A DNA stretch of 6,682 nucleotides from Candidatus Eiseniibacteriota bacterium (GTDB taxonomy: Bacteria; Eisenbacteria; RBG-16-71-46): NCBI GenBank assembly GCA_021414165.1, contig JAIOPA010000257.1:1-6682 (forward strand). The letters run 5' to 3'. Below, piece after piece: positions 1 to 6,184 of the stretch (its first letter is position 1; each line of letters starts with the position of its first letter). The position numbers were made by a program, and so were the translations under genes. The notes beneath the pieces were generated by a model. The model was not told the origin of the DNA and did no database searches. It was given only the letters and a program-made list of their open reading frames with translations.

Positions 1-35
1 GCCGGGGCCGGGGTGATCGGATATGACGGTGAGGT

Positions 36-800
36 CTAGCGGGCCGGCAGCTCGAACTTGAAGCCGGGATCGATGGCCTTGATCTCGCCCACGACGCGCT
101 CGAGGTTCTCCTGGATCGCGGCGTCCGGATGCTCGCGCCACGCGGTGAACAGTTCGAGCAACTCGTCCTGCTTGGTGCGCAACAACTCCTGCTGCGCGTA
201 CTCATCGACCGAGCGCTCGAGGTGATACACCTCGCCGCGTGACAGTCGGCTCGCGAGATCCAGGTACTCGCCGCGCATGTGCGACAGGATGCGCAGGTAC
301 TTCTCGAAGCCGTTCGACAGCTTCTCGAGCACGTCGGACACGCCCGCGTTCTTACGGTGCATCTGCTGCGAGTAGGTGTACGCGAAGTGGTAGTACGTCT
401 TGCCGCGGCCGATGTAGGCCTCTTCGTTCGGCTGCACGCGCGCGCGCATCGCGCCGGCCATGGCCGGGTTATCGAAGATGCCGATCGAGACCAACAGGAA
501 GTCGGCGTTGGTCTTGAAGATCTGGTACTTGAGCCGCGCGTCCGTGGAGCCCGACAGCCGCTTGAACACATCGGCGTCGTACTTGGACAGGAACTTGCGC
601 GATTGCTCGACGTACTCGGGATTGATGAACGAGTGCAGCAGGTGCGCCAGGTAGACGTTCACGTCCTCGTCGTAGCAGTCCGCGTTCGAGACCAACCCGG
701 TCTCCATGCGGCTGTAGAGCAGGCAGTTGATCATGAAGTAATACGTCGGCTGGAGGTCCCGGCTGCTGTCCTTGAGATCGACGTATTGACGGGGGTTCAT
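36..800 (-). CDS. Conserved-looking hypothetical protein, helix-rich, soluble
   Basis: I do not recognise this 254-residue protein. It starts at ATG 800-798, with a GAGG Shine-Dalgarno-like element (806-809 on the plus strand) 5 bases upstream, and ends at TAG 38-36. There is no signal peptide or clear membrane segment. The N-terminal half is rich in Tyr, Asn and Phe (the YYFMINCLLYSRMETGL stretch near residues 20-36, and TYYHFAYTYSQQMHRK near 135-150). This aromatic content is unusual in such GC-rich DNA and argues for real selected coding. The last 100 residues are charged and look alpha-helical, possibly coiled coil (around LLRTKQDELLELFTAWREH). No catalytic motif is evident. It is transcribed divergently from the signalling operon, so a shared regulatory region is possible, but a functional link is only inferred. 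I am confident it is a gene and have no confident function. Confidence 0.85.
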   Translation of the reverse strand: MNPRQYVDLKDSSRDLQPTYYFMINCLLYSRMETGLVSNADCYDEDVNVYLAHLLHSFINPEYVEQSRKFLSKYDADVFKRLSGSTDARLKYQIFKTNADFLLVSIGIFDNPAMAGAMRARVQPNEEAYIGRGKTYYHFAYTYSQQMHRKNAGVSDVLEKLSNGFEKYLRILSHMRGEYLDLASRLSRGEVYHLERSVDEYAQQELLRTKQDELLELFTAWREHPDAAIQENLERVVGEIKAIDPGFKFELPAR

Positions 801-837
801 GGCTGCCTCGGCAACGGTGGGGTCTGCGGCGTCCTGA

Positions 838-851
838 CACCTGGACAGGTG
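838..851. repeat. Perfect 6-bp inverted repeat CACCTG-GA-CAGGTG
   Basis: Two exact 6-base arms (838-843 and 846-851) are separated by GA. The element lies 38-51 bases upstream of the minus-strand start codon and 15-28 bases downstream of the start site predicted from the sigma-54-like element. It is the size of a small dimeric operator, or it could form a weak hairpin in the leader. No regulator family is assigned. Confidence 0.35.
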
Positions 852-875
852 CCTGCTCCTCTAGTGGAGATACGG

Positions 876-891
876 AGCATCGGTTGTGCCA
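876..891 (-). promoter_or_regulatory. Candidate sigma-54 (-24/-12) promoter for the 36-800 gene
   Basis: Read on the minus strand, the sequence is TGGCACAACCGATGCT. It fits the RpoN consensus TGGCACG-N4-TTGCW at 10 of 12 fixed positions, and the diagnostic GG and GC dinucleotides are exactly 10 bases apart. Transcription would start near 866, giving a 5' leader of about 66 nt before the ATG at 800. A match this good could arise by chance at a level of a few percent in an intergenic region this size. I did not identify an enhancer-binding-protein site. Confidence 0.25.
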
Positions 892-969
892 CGCTTCTCC
901 ACAGGGGGTCGATGTGGATTCCCTGCGTCGGGATGGGGGATGGGCCGCCGTTGGCGCTCCCGAGGCGTG

Positions 970-1004
970 GCCCCGAACGCCTGAAATCACTGTGACTTCG
1001 GGGC
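970..1004. repeat. Inverted repeat, 8-bp perfect arms GCCCCGAA / TTCGGGGC
   Basis: The arms at 970-977 and 997-1004 are exact reverse complements with a 19-base loop. The loop and right arm contain a second, overlapping imperfect dyad (983-999, GAAATCACTGTGACTTC, TCAC/GTGA core centred on 991). The two structures cannot both form. Neither is followed by a T run on either strand, so a simple intrinsic terminator is unlikely. The motif CCCGAACG at 972-979 recurs at 1011-1018. Confidence 0.4.
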
Positions 1005-1020
1005 TATGCACCCGAACGTC

Positions 1021-1036
1021 CGGGGCTTCTGCCCCG
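1021..1036. repeat. Small hairpin CGGGGC-TTCT-GCCCCG
   Basis: A perfect 6-bp stem (1021-1026 with 1031-1036) closes a TTCT tetraloop. Its arms repeat the core of the neighbouring 970-1004 inverted repeat, so the four arms (970-975, 999-1004, 1021-1026, 1031-1036) could pair in alternative combinations in a transcript. Confidence 0.4.
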
Positions 1037-1061
1037 ATCCGGCGCTGCCGCATTGCACTTT

Positions 1062-1087
1062 GGAGCGCGGCGGCAGTGTCGCGCTCC
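1062..1087. repeat. Hairpin with perfect 8-bp stem GGAGCGCG / CGCGCTCC
   Basis: The arms at 1062-1069 and 1080-1087 are exact reverse complements around a 10-base loop (1070-1079). Bases 1070-1076 of that loop (GCGGCAG) are also complementary to CTGCCGC at 1045-1051 just upstream, so a loop-to-flank (pseudoknot-like) interaction is geometrically possible. This is sequence complementarity only. Such pairings are fairly common in DNA of this GC content. Confidence 0.35.
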
Positions 1088-1301
1088 GGCCGCGTCCGAC
1101 GCATGCAGGACGCAATCTCTCTTCCAGTCCTCGCAAAGCGTTTGCCATGTGCGATCGCGCGATGCGATTGCGACGCAGCGGGATAGCGGCGCAGGACCGG
1201 GGCCGGGCCAGGCGTGCGGATTGCATGAGCCACGGGCTCCGCGGTGGGTCACGCCACGCAGTGGCAACGGCAACCGGAAGTGAATACAAAGGAACACGTG
1301 C

Positions 1302-1313
1302 GGGGCACACCCC
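1302..1313. repeat. Short dyads GGGG-CACA-CCCC and adjacent TTGC-GTGAT-GCAA
   Basis: A 4-bp GGGG/CCCC stem closes on CACA. It is followed directly by TTGCGTGATGCAA (1314-1326), a dyad with 4-base arms and a 5-base centre. They lie about 107-131 bases upstream of the operon's chosen start codon. They could form an operator for the operon, but the arms are short and the assignment is tentative. Confidence 0.2.
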
Positions 1314-1432
1314 TTGCGTGATGCAATGTGGATACCCACGCGGTCCGGACTCCCCCCACGAAGCTCGTCGCGTGCCCTTGCGAATCTGTGCGGTCGCTCA
1401 CGCCCATCCCCGATTGCGGTCCCCACGCCCCC

Positions 1433-2875
1433 ATGCCCCGCGAACCCGAGTCGCTCCCAGATCCGTCAGATCGTCCCCGTATCGGCCCCGGCTTGAAGCT
1501 GCGGCTGTGGCTCGCCTGTTTGTCCGGCGGCCTCATTGCCGCGGTGGGCACGCTGTGGCTCACGTTCTCGCCGGGTCTCACGCCGGCCGACCCGCTCATG
1601 TACGCCTGGCTCGCGGGCATCGCCTGCGCCGCGCTGCTCGTGGGGCTGGCGCTCGCGTTGTGGATGGATCATCACGTCGTGGGTCATCTGCAGGGCGTGC
1701 TGGTGGGCCTGGTCTCGAACCGCGCGGCCGAACTGCGTGATCTGCCGGCGAGCGACGGCTGGGGCGAACTCAGTGCGCTCGGCGACGCCGCGCAGGACCT
1801 GCTCGAGCGGCGGCATCGCGAGGCCCGTGCGATCGCCGATCTCGAGCGCACGCGCGAACATCTCATGGTGCTGCAGGCGAGCATCGAGCACTGGCAGCAG
1901 ACCGAGCAGTGGGAGCGCCCGCAGTTGCCCGAGGGCGATGTCACGGCGACCGGTGATCTTTTGGGTCACGCGTTGCAGCGCCGCGCGCTCATCGATGAGC
2001 AGAACCGCGAGGTCGCCCGCCAGTTGGCCGGTGATCTGTCGGCGGTGATCACCGATGCCGCCGAGGCGGCTTCGCAGGCCGAGCGCGGTTTCGTGGAGGC
2101 CACGTCGCTGCAGACGTCGGTGCGCGAACTCGCACGGCTCGCAGGCGAGCTGCACGCCGGGCTCGCGGCCGCGACCGCGGCACCGGTCGATGCTGGCGAT
2201 CCCATGGCGGAGCGCGCGCGTCAGGCGCTCGAGGAGTTGGTCGAGGCGTCGTCGTCGAGTGTGGCGGCGCTCGGGCGTGGGTTGCAGCGCGTGCAGGATG
2301 TGTCGGAGCAGGTGCAGCGCCTGGCGAATCGCGCCACGCTCATCGCGATCCAGGGCATCTCGGGTTCGGCCACGCCGGCCGAGTTCGGTGAGGAGTTGAA
2401 GCAGCTGGCGCTCGATGTGCGCGAAGCCACCACGCGCACGCAGCGTTATGCCGAGGACATCAGCGACGCGGTCGAAGCCGCGAACGCCGGGATGCGCGAG
2501 GCGCGCGAACGTGCGCTCGCCACCATGAGCGCGTCGCTGCCCGCCTCGCCGCAGCAGCCGGTGCGCGGCGCGGATACCCAGCGTCTCATGGAACGCGTGC
2601 TCGAGATGGTCCAGGACGCCACCGCGAAGGGCGAGCGCGTCTCCACCGCGACCGAGAAGGCGTCCAGCGTGGCCGAGCGACTCGCGCGCCGTCTGGGCAC
2701 CAATGCCTCCGATGCGCAGGCCATGGTCGTGCGGCTGGCGCCGGTCGGCGAAGCACAGGAAGCATTGGCTCATGAGCTTCGGCTCATCGAAGGCGCCATC
2801 GACGAATCACCGCTCGCCGCGCCCGAGGAGGCCGCGCCTCCCGCTGCACGTCCGGGCGAGGAGCAGCAGCCATGA
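1433..2875 (+). CDS. MCP-like membrane coiled-coil signalling protein (degenerate signalling tip)
   Basis: This 480-residue protein starts at ATG 1433. An in-frame ATG at 1328 would add 35 Pro/Cys-rich residues that look non-coding; neither start has a clear ribosome binding site. Two hydrophobic segments (about residues 23-45 and 56-78) are separated by only about 10 residues, so there is no periplasmic sensor domain. A HAMP-like linker (about 80-130) leads into a long Ala/Glu/Arg-rich helical region. Residues 297-330 align without gaps to the 34-residue signalling-hairpin consensus of methyl-accepting chemotaxis proteins (IA-QTNLLALNAAIEAARAGE...EVR). They keep Leu303, Ala305, Ala313, Glu317, Gly319, Val329 and Arg330, but lose the Asn, Glu and Arg residues that dock CheA/CheW. 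No C-terminal CheR-tethering pentapeptide is seen. First gene of the operon, it overlaps the CheA-like gene by 4 bases, which supports a receptor/scaffold role. The gene is near certain; the MCP relationship is probable. Confidence 0.75.
   Translation: MPREPESLPDPSDRPRIGPGLKLRLWLACLSGGLIAAVGTLWLTFSPGLTPADPLMYAWLAGIACAALLVGLALALWMDHHVVGHLQGVLVGLVSNRAAELRDLPASDGWGELSALGDAAQDLLERRHREARAIADLERTREHLMVLQASIEHWQQTEQWERPQLPEGDVTATGDLLGHALQRRALIDEQNREVARQLAGDLSAVITDAAEAASQAERGFVEATSLQTSVRELARLAGELHAGLAAATAAPVDAGDPMAERARQALEELVEASSSSVAALGRGLQRVQDVSEQVQRLANRATLIAIQGISGSATPAEFGEELKQLALDVREATTRTQRYAEDISDAVEAANAGMREARERALATMSASLPASPQQPVRGADTQRLMERVLEMVQDATAKGERVSTATEKASSVAERLARRLGTNASDAQAMVVRLAPVGEAQEALAHELRLIEGAIDESPLAAPEEAAPPAARPGEEQQP
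2858..2863 (+). promoter_or_regulatory. Shine-Dalgarno GAGGAG for the CheA-like gene
   Basis: GAGGAG lies 8 bases before ATG 2872, inside the 3' end of the upstream gene. Together with the ATGA overlap it fixes this start and suggests translational coupling. Confidence 0.6.
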
Positions 2876-4659
2876 TCGCCCCGCATGATCACGGAGATCC
2901 GAACGTGCGCGAGATCGCGCGCGGGCTCGCCGCGGCCATCGAGGGCGTGCTCGCCGCGGCGAACGAGCCGGCGGCCGTGGCCTGGAATGCCGCGCACGAT
3001 GTGGCCGAGTTGTTGCAGCTCGAGGGCCTGGTGGCATTGCTCGAGGTATGCCGCGTGCATGCGCTGCAGCCACCGGCCGACGTGAGCAACGCGCTCGAGC
3101 GCTTGTCGCGTCTGGCGACGGAGACCGCCGCACAGGGCACGCTTGCCGCATTCACCGATGCCGATCGTGAACTCGGTGCGCTGGCCGGACTCCTGAGCGA
3201 GCAGTCGTGGGCCGTGCCGCCGGGTGAGCCCGCGCCGCCGGTCTCGGTGCAGTCGCTGGCCGAGTTGCTCGCCGACCTCGAGGTCGATGATCGCGCGCTG
3301 CTCGAGCGCTGCCGGCTCGCACTGCCGGTCGCGGCCGGCTTGCGCGCAGCACTCGATTGGTTGGGCGCGGGCGCCACCGGCGCGCTGCGCATCTCGCTGC
3401 AGGACGCGGTGGTCACCATTGGACTGCGCGCCGAGCACGAACCCGGGCTCGCGCCTGCGGGTGCGGTGCTCGCACTCACGGGTGGCGCGTTGCTGCCGGC
3501 GGGCGATGGCCGGTGGGCGATCCGCGTGCCGCTGCACACCGACCGGCCCGCGTATCTGCTCGCGCGTCAGGGCGGGCTGGCGCTGGCGTTGCCTTGGCAC
3601 GCCGTGGCGCAGCTGCGCCTGGCCACGGAGTCCGCGCGCGCCGGGTTTGCGGAGCCTTCGCTCGATCCGTGGTCGCCGCTCGCGCGCGCGACCGGCGAGC
3701 GTCCGGCCGTTCTGTTCGCACAGGGTCTGCAGCACGCGTGGCTGCACCTCGATCACATCGTGTGGCGCGTGTTCGCTGCACCGGAGCCTGCCATGGGCCC
3801 CGACGAGATGCCCGGTGTGCGGCTGTGCATCTACACGTCCGATGGCGAGGCCTGGTGGGTCGTGGCGCCCGAGGAAGCGCTGCGCGATGTGCCACCGTTG
3901 GTCACACCGCCCACGCGGCCGCGACAGCGCGACGCACAGGCCGCTGCTCCGGCGGCAGCTGCGCCCGAGCCGGTCGCCGCGCCGCATGCTCCGGTCGTGC
4001 ACGAGACGGTCATGACCGTGGTGTCCGCGCCGCAGGTGGAGTTCGTGGAACCGTCGCCGCGTCTGGCGCCGGCCGTGCCCGAACTGCTCGTGCTGGGCCG
4101 TGATCACGTGCGTCCGCTGTCGCATCCGCGGCCAACGGTGCCGAGCTTTGAACCCAAGGTCGTGGTGCTCGAGCCCACGCCGGTCGCCACACTGGAACCG
4201 CCCGTTGCTCCGCCCGCGCCGCCCACGCCCATTGTGGTCACGGCGGCTCCTGCCGAGCCTGCGCCGGTGCGCGCTACGCGAGCGCCGAGACGCGCGCTCA
4301 TCGCCGACGACTCGCTCGTGGCGCGCTTGGCCATTGCGCGCGTGCTCGAATCGCAGGGCTGGCTGGTCGAGATGGTCGAGCGTGCCACCGACATGTGGAA
4401 GGCGCTCGAAGAAGGCGGCTATGGAGCGGTGTTCGTGGATGTGGCGCTGCCCGATGCGCGTGGCCGCGAACATCTGCGAGAGTTGGTCGCGCGCCAGTTG
4501 GTGACCGCCGAGCGCTTCGAGTTGGTCGCGCTGCCGCGCGATACCGCCGAGGAGCAGGTCGTGCGCGAGTGCGGCATCCCGCGCGCGCTGCGCAAGCCGT
4601 TCGCGAAGGGTGCGATCGAGGCGCTCGTCGGCGCGCTGCGTCCGGCGGACCGCGCGTGA
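2872..4659 (+). CDS. Degenerate CheA-like protein with C-terminal receiver domain
   Basis: This is a 595-residue hybrid. Residues 1-115 are helical and P1/Hpt-like: His42 sits in AAHDVAELLQLEGL, which resembles the CheA H-box, but the usual Lys-Gly after the His is absent. Residues 124-165 may be a dimerisation helix pair. Residues 166-222 look like only the last strands of a GHKL ATPase (LTGGALLPAGDGRWAIRVPL resembles the CheA GG-(L)-x-GxGTxFxLxLPL end). I see no N-box, G1 or G2 motif. Residues 224-341 fit the CheW-like P5 domain (LLARQGGLALALPWHAVAQL, then VLFAQGLQHAWLHLDHI, then DGEAWWVVAP). A Pro/Ala/Val linker spans 344-472. Residues 474-595 form a receiver with Asp479/Asp480, acceptor Asp523 and Lys575, but Pro555 where Thr/Ser normally sits. 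ATP-dependent autophosphorylation looks unlikely; phosphotransfer or scaffolding remains possible. Both ends overlap neighbouring genes by 4 bases. The receiver call is firm; the CheA call is likely. Confidence 0.75.
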   Translation: MIAPHDHGDPNVREIARGLAAAIEGVLAAANEPAAVAWNAAHDVAELLQLEGLVALLEVCRVHALQPPADVSNALERLSRLATETAAQGTLAAFTDADRELGALAGLLSEQSWAVPPGEPAPPVSVQSLAELLADLEVDDRALLERCRLALPVAAGLRAALDWLGAGATGALRISLQDAVVTIGLRAEHEPGLAPAGAVLALTGGALLPAGDGRWAIRVPLHTDRPAYLLARQGGLALALPWHAVAQLRLATESARAGFAEPSLDPWSPLARATGERPAVLFAQGLQHAWLHLDHIVWRVFAAPEPAMGPDEMPGVRLCIYTSDGEAWWVVAPEEALRDVPPLVTPPTRPRQRDAQAAAPAAAAPEPVAAPHAPVVHETVMTVVSAPQVEFVEPSPRLAPAVPELLVLGRDHVRPLSHPRPTVPSFEPKVVVLEPTPVATLEPPVAPPAPPTPIVVTAAPAEPAPVRATRAPRRALIADDSLVARLAIARVLESQGWLVEMVERATDMWKALEEGGYGAVFVDVALPDARGREHLRELVARQLVTAERFELVALPRDTAEEQVVRECGIPRALRKPFAKGAIEALVGALRPADRA

Positions 4660-6110
4660 TCCCGCGGCTGCCCGGGGTGCCGCGCAACGAGCCCGCACCG
4701 TTGGTGCTGGTCGCGGTCGACGACGCCAAGCTGGCCGATCTGTTGTCGTTCGCGCTGCAGGCGAATCACTTTCGCGTCTGGATGGCGTTCGACGGCGAGG
4801 ACGCGCTGCGCGCAGTCATCGCCGAGCGTCCGCAACTGGTGGTCGCCGACGTGCATCTGTCGCGCCGCAGCGGACTCGAGTTGTGCTCCGCGATCCGCCG
4901 CGATGCCGAGTCCGGCGAGGTGCCGATCGTGCTGCTGGCGGCCAAGTGCGACGTGGACTCACGCATCGAGGCACTTGCGCATGGTGCCGATGACCTGGTG
5001 GAGAAGCCGTTCTCGCCCAAGGAGCTGGTGGCGCGCCTGAACCGCATGGTCGCGCGCGGCCGAGAGTCGCAGCGCCAGCGCCGCCGTAGCGCCGAGTTGG
5101 AGCGCGACCTGGGCCGGCTCGAGGCCGATGCCGGCCGCGCGCGTGAGTTGGCGTCGCGCGAACGCGAGTTGCGCACGTTGGTGGGCGGCGTCACCGAAGG
5201 GTTGCTGCGCACGCTCGATCTGGAATCGCTCGACGCCCGGCTATTGCTCGAGGTGGTGCAGCGCACCGGTGCGCGCAGCGCGGCATTGCTCACGCCTTCG
5301 GGTGCCACGTTCCGTGTGAGCGCCGTGCGCGGTGATCTGCTGGAGCGTTGGGAGCGCTGCGTCTTCGCACGCGATGCCGAGTGTCTGACGCTCGCGCGCA
5401 CGCTGGCGCGGCCGCTGCGCCGCGAGGACCTGGAGCGCAGTCGAGATGCCGCAGCCGATGCCGGTGCGTTCGCGGCTCATGGCGTCGCGCTGTTCGCGGT
5501 GCTCGCGGGCGCCGAGGGTGTGGAGGCGGTGATCGTGTGCGAGGACCGCGCCGATGGCGGCGGCTTCGCGCCGGCCGTGCTCGAGCGGTTGCAGGCGCTG
5601 GCCACGCTGGCCGCGCCGGTGCGCGCCACGGCGCGCCGCTTTCGCGTGCAGCAGGATCGCGCGCTCGCACTGCTCGTGGCGCATGCCGCCGGCGATCCGC
5701 GCCGGCGTGAGGCGCTGCGCGAGACGCGCGATCGTCTGTGGCCGCTCGCCGAACGCGCAGAGTTGTCCGATGCCGGCCGCGCGCAGTTGGCGCTGGCGTG
5801 GGAGATCGGGCCGTGGGGCTGGATCGATGCGGGCCGCGAGGCGCTGGCGGCATTCGCCGAGGGCGATCCCACGCCGCGCATGCGTCAGCTGTGTGAGCTC
5901 ATGGCGCGCGCGGCCGAGGTGGCCGAGGGCCGCATCGAGGGCGATCGTGGGGAACGACTGGTCGCGGCGGGGCTGCGATTCCAGGCGCTTCGTCTGGGTG
6001 GCCGCAGCGCGTACGAGGCCTGGCGCACGACGGCCGAGTGGCTCGGCATCATCGTGGACCCCGATCTGCGCGAGGGCTTTCCCGAGGCATTCGAGTCGGC
6101 GCACGACTGA
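4656..6110 (+). CDS. Receiver - coiled coil - GAF-like - degenerate HD-GYP-like protein
   Basis: This 484-residue protein starts at GTG 4656, overlapping the previous stop by 4 bases (GTGA). A weak SD-like GGCGGA lies 6 bases upstream. This start keeps the whole receiver; longer in-frame extensions enter the previous gene. Residues 14-130 are a receiver: Asp22/Asp23, acceptor Asp65 (VVADVHLS), Lys117 in EKPF, with Ala95 in place of the beta4 Thr/Ser. A charged coiled coil (about 125-172) follows. Residues 189-325 fit a GAF fold, ending in ALFAVLAGAEGVEAVIVCED and a long helix. Residues 337-480 follow the HD-GYP outline: AAGDPRRREALRETRDRL, LSDAGRAQLALAWEIGPWGW and a C-terminal VDPDLREGFPEAF. 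Trp382-Glu383 replace the metal-binding His-Asp, and the GYP loop is missing. If so, it cannot be a working c-di-GMP phosphodiesterase. Receiver 0.95, GAF about 0.6, HD-GYP remnant about 0.5. Confidence 0.8.
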   Translation: MIPRLPGVPRNEPAPLVLVAVDDAKLADLLSFALQANHFRVWMAFDGEDALRAVIAERPQLVVADVHLSRRSGLELCSAIRRDAESGEVPIVLLAAKCDVDSRIEALAHGADDLVEKPFSPKELVARLNRMVARGRESQRQRRRSAELERDLGRLEADAGRARELASRERELRTLVGGVTEGLLRTLDLESLDARLLLEVVQRTGARSAALLTPSGATFRVSAVRGDLLERWERCVFARDAECLTLARTLARPLRREDLERSRDAAADAGAFAAHGVALFAVLAGAEGVEAVIVCEDRADGGGFAPAVLERLQALATLAAPVRATARRFRVQQDRALALLVAHAAGDPRRREALRETRDRLWPLAERAELSDAGRAQLALAWEIGPWGWIDAGREALAAFAEGDPTPRMRQLCELMARAAEVAEGRIEGDRGERLVAAGLRFQALRLGGRSAYEAWRTTAEWLGIIVDPDLREGFPEAFESAHD

Positions 6111-6130
6111 TCCACCATGCTGCAAAGCGA

Positions 6131-6164
6131 ACGGCGCCCGGCGGGAACTCCCACCGGGCGCCGT
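6131..6164. terminator. Bidirectional hairpin terminator between convergent genes
   Basis: ACGGCGCCCGG (6131-6141) pairs perfectly over 11 bp with CCGGGCGCCGT (6154-6164). After one C/A mismatch the stem continues with GGG/CCC around an AACT loop. Going rightwards it is followed by CTTGTT, and leftwards (minus strand) by TCGCTTTGC, both only weakly T-rich. It lies 21 bases past the operon stop and 20 bases past the stop of the convergent LemA-family gene, so it probably ends transcription from both sides. Confidence 0.85.
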
Positions 6165-6184
6165 CTTGTTGCCGTGACCTGCGC

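Larger units (their letters stand above)
801..1432. other. 632-base divergent intergenic region with inverted repeats
   Basis: No convincing gene lies between the divergent starts at 800 and 1433. The ORFs that cross it are rich in Arg, Pro and Cys and have no recognisable domain. What it does hold is several short perfect inverted repeats, listed separately (838-851, 970-1004, 1021-1036, 1062-1087, 1302-1313), and a candidate sigma-54 promoter for the minus-strand gene (876-891). From about 1090 to 1300 I see only scattered GCGAT repeats around 1151-1168 and nothing I can name. I found no convincing sigma-70 -35/-10 pair for the plus-strand operon. Confidence 0.6.

Noticed and set aside
1151..1168. 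GCGATCGC and adjacent GCGAT repeats, considered as a HIP1-like element or short repeat array
   Set aside because: There is a single palindromic octamer and only a few imperfect copies, with no regular spacing. This is expected by chance in GC-rich DNA.
279..1310. Several 100-250 codon open frames across the divergent intergenic region on both strands
   Set aside because: Their translations are Arg/Pro/Cys/Ala-rich without recognisable domains, ribosome binding sites or consistent codon bias, and they overlap each other and the 36-800 gene.
1328..1432. Upstream in-frame ATG at 1328 as the start of the MCP-like protein
   Set aside because: It would add 35 Pro/Cys-rich residues with no domain, and there is no ribosome binding site. 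The ATG at 1433 leads naturally into a short basic segment and TM1, although its own ribosome binding site is also weak.
1466..2773. A 435-codon open frame on the minus strand opposite the MCP-like gene
   Set aside because: Same cause: Arg/His/Gln/Leu-rich translation with no domain, opposite a plus-strand gene with TM helices and an MCP-like tip.
4395..4655. Extending the receiver-GAF protein upstream of GTG 4656
   Set aside because: The added 87 codons are Arg/Gly-rich and out of frame within the receiver of the previous gene. The GTGA overlap gives a complete receiver domain.
2770..4698. A 642-codon open frame on the minus strand opposite the CheA-like gene
   Set aside because: It is an antisense mirror frame rich in Arg, His and Gln, typical of high-GC DNA. 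The plus strand shows recognisable domains, a Shine-Dalgarno and stop/start overlaps.
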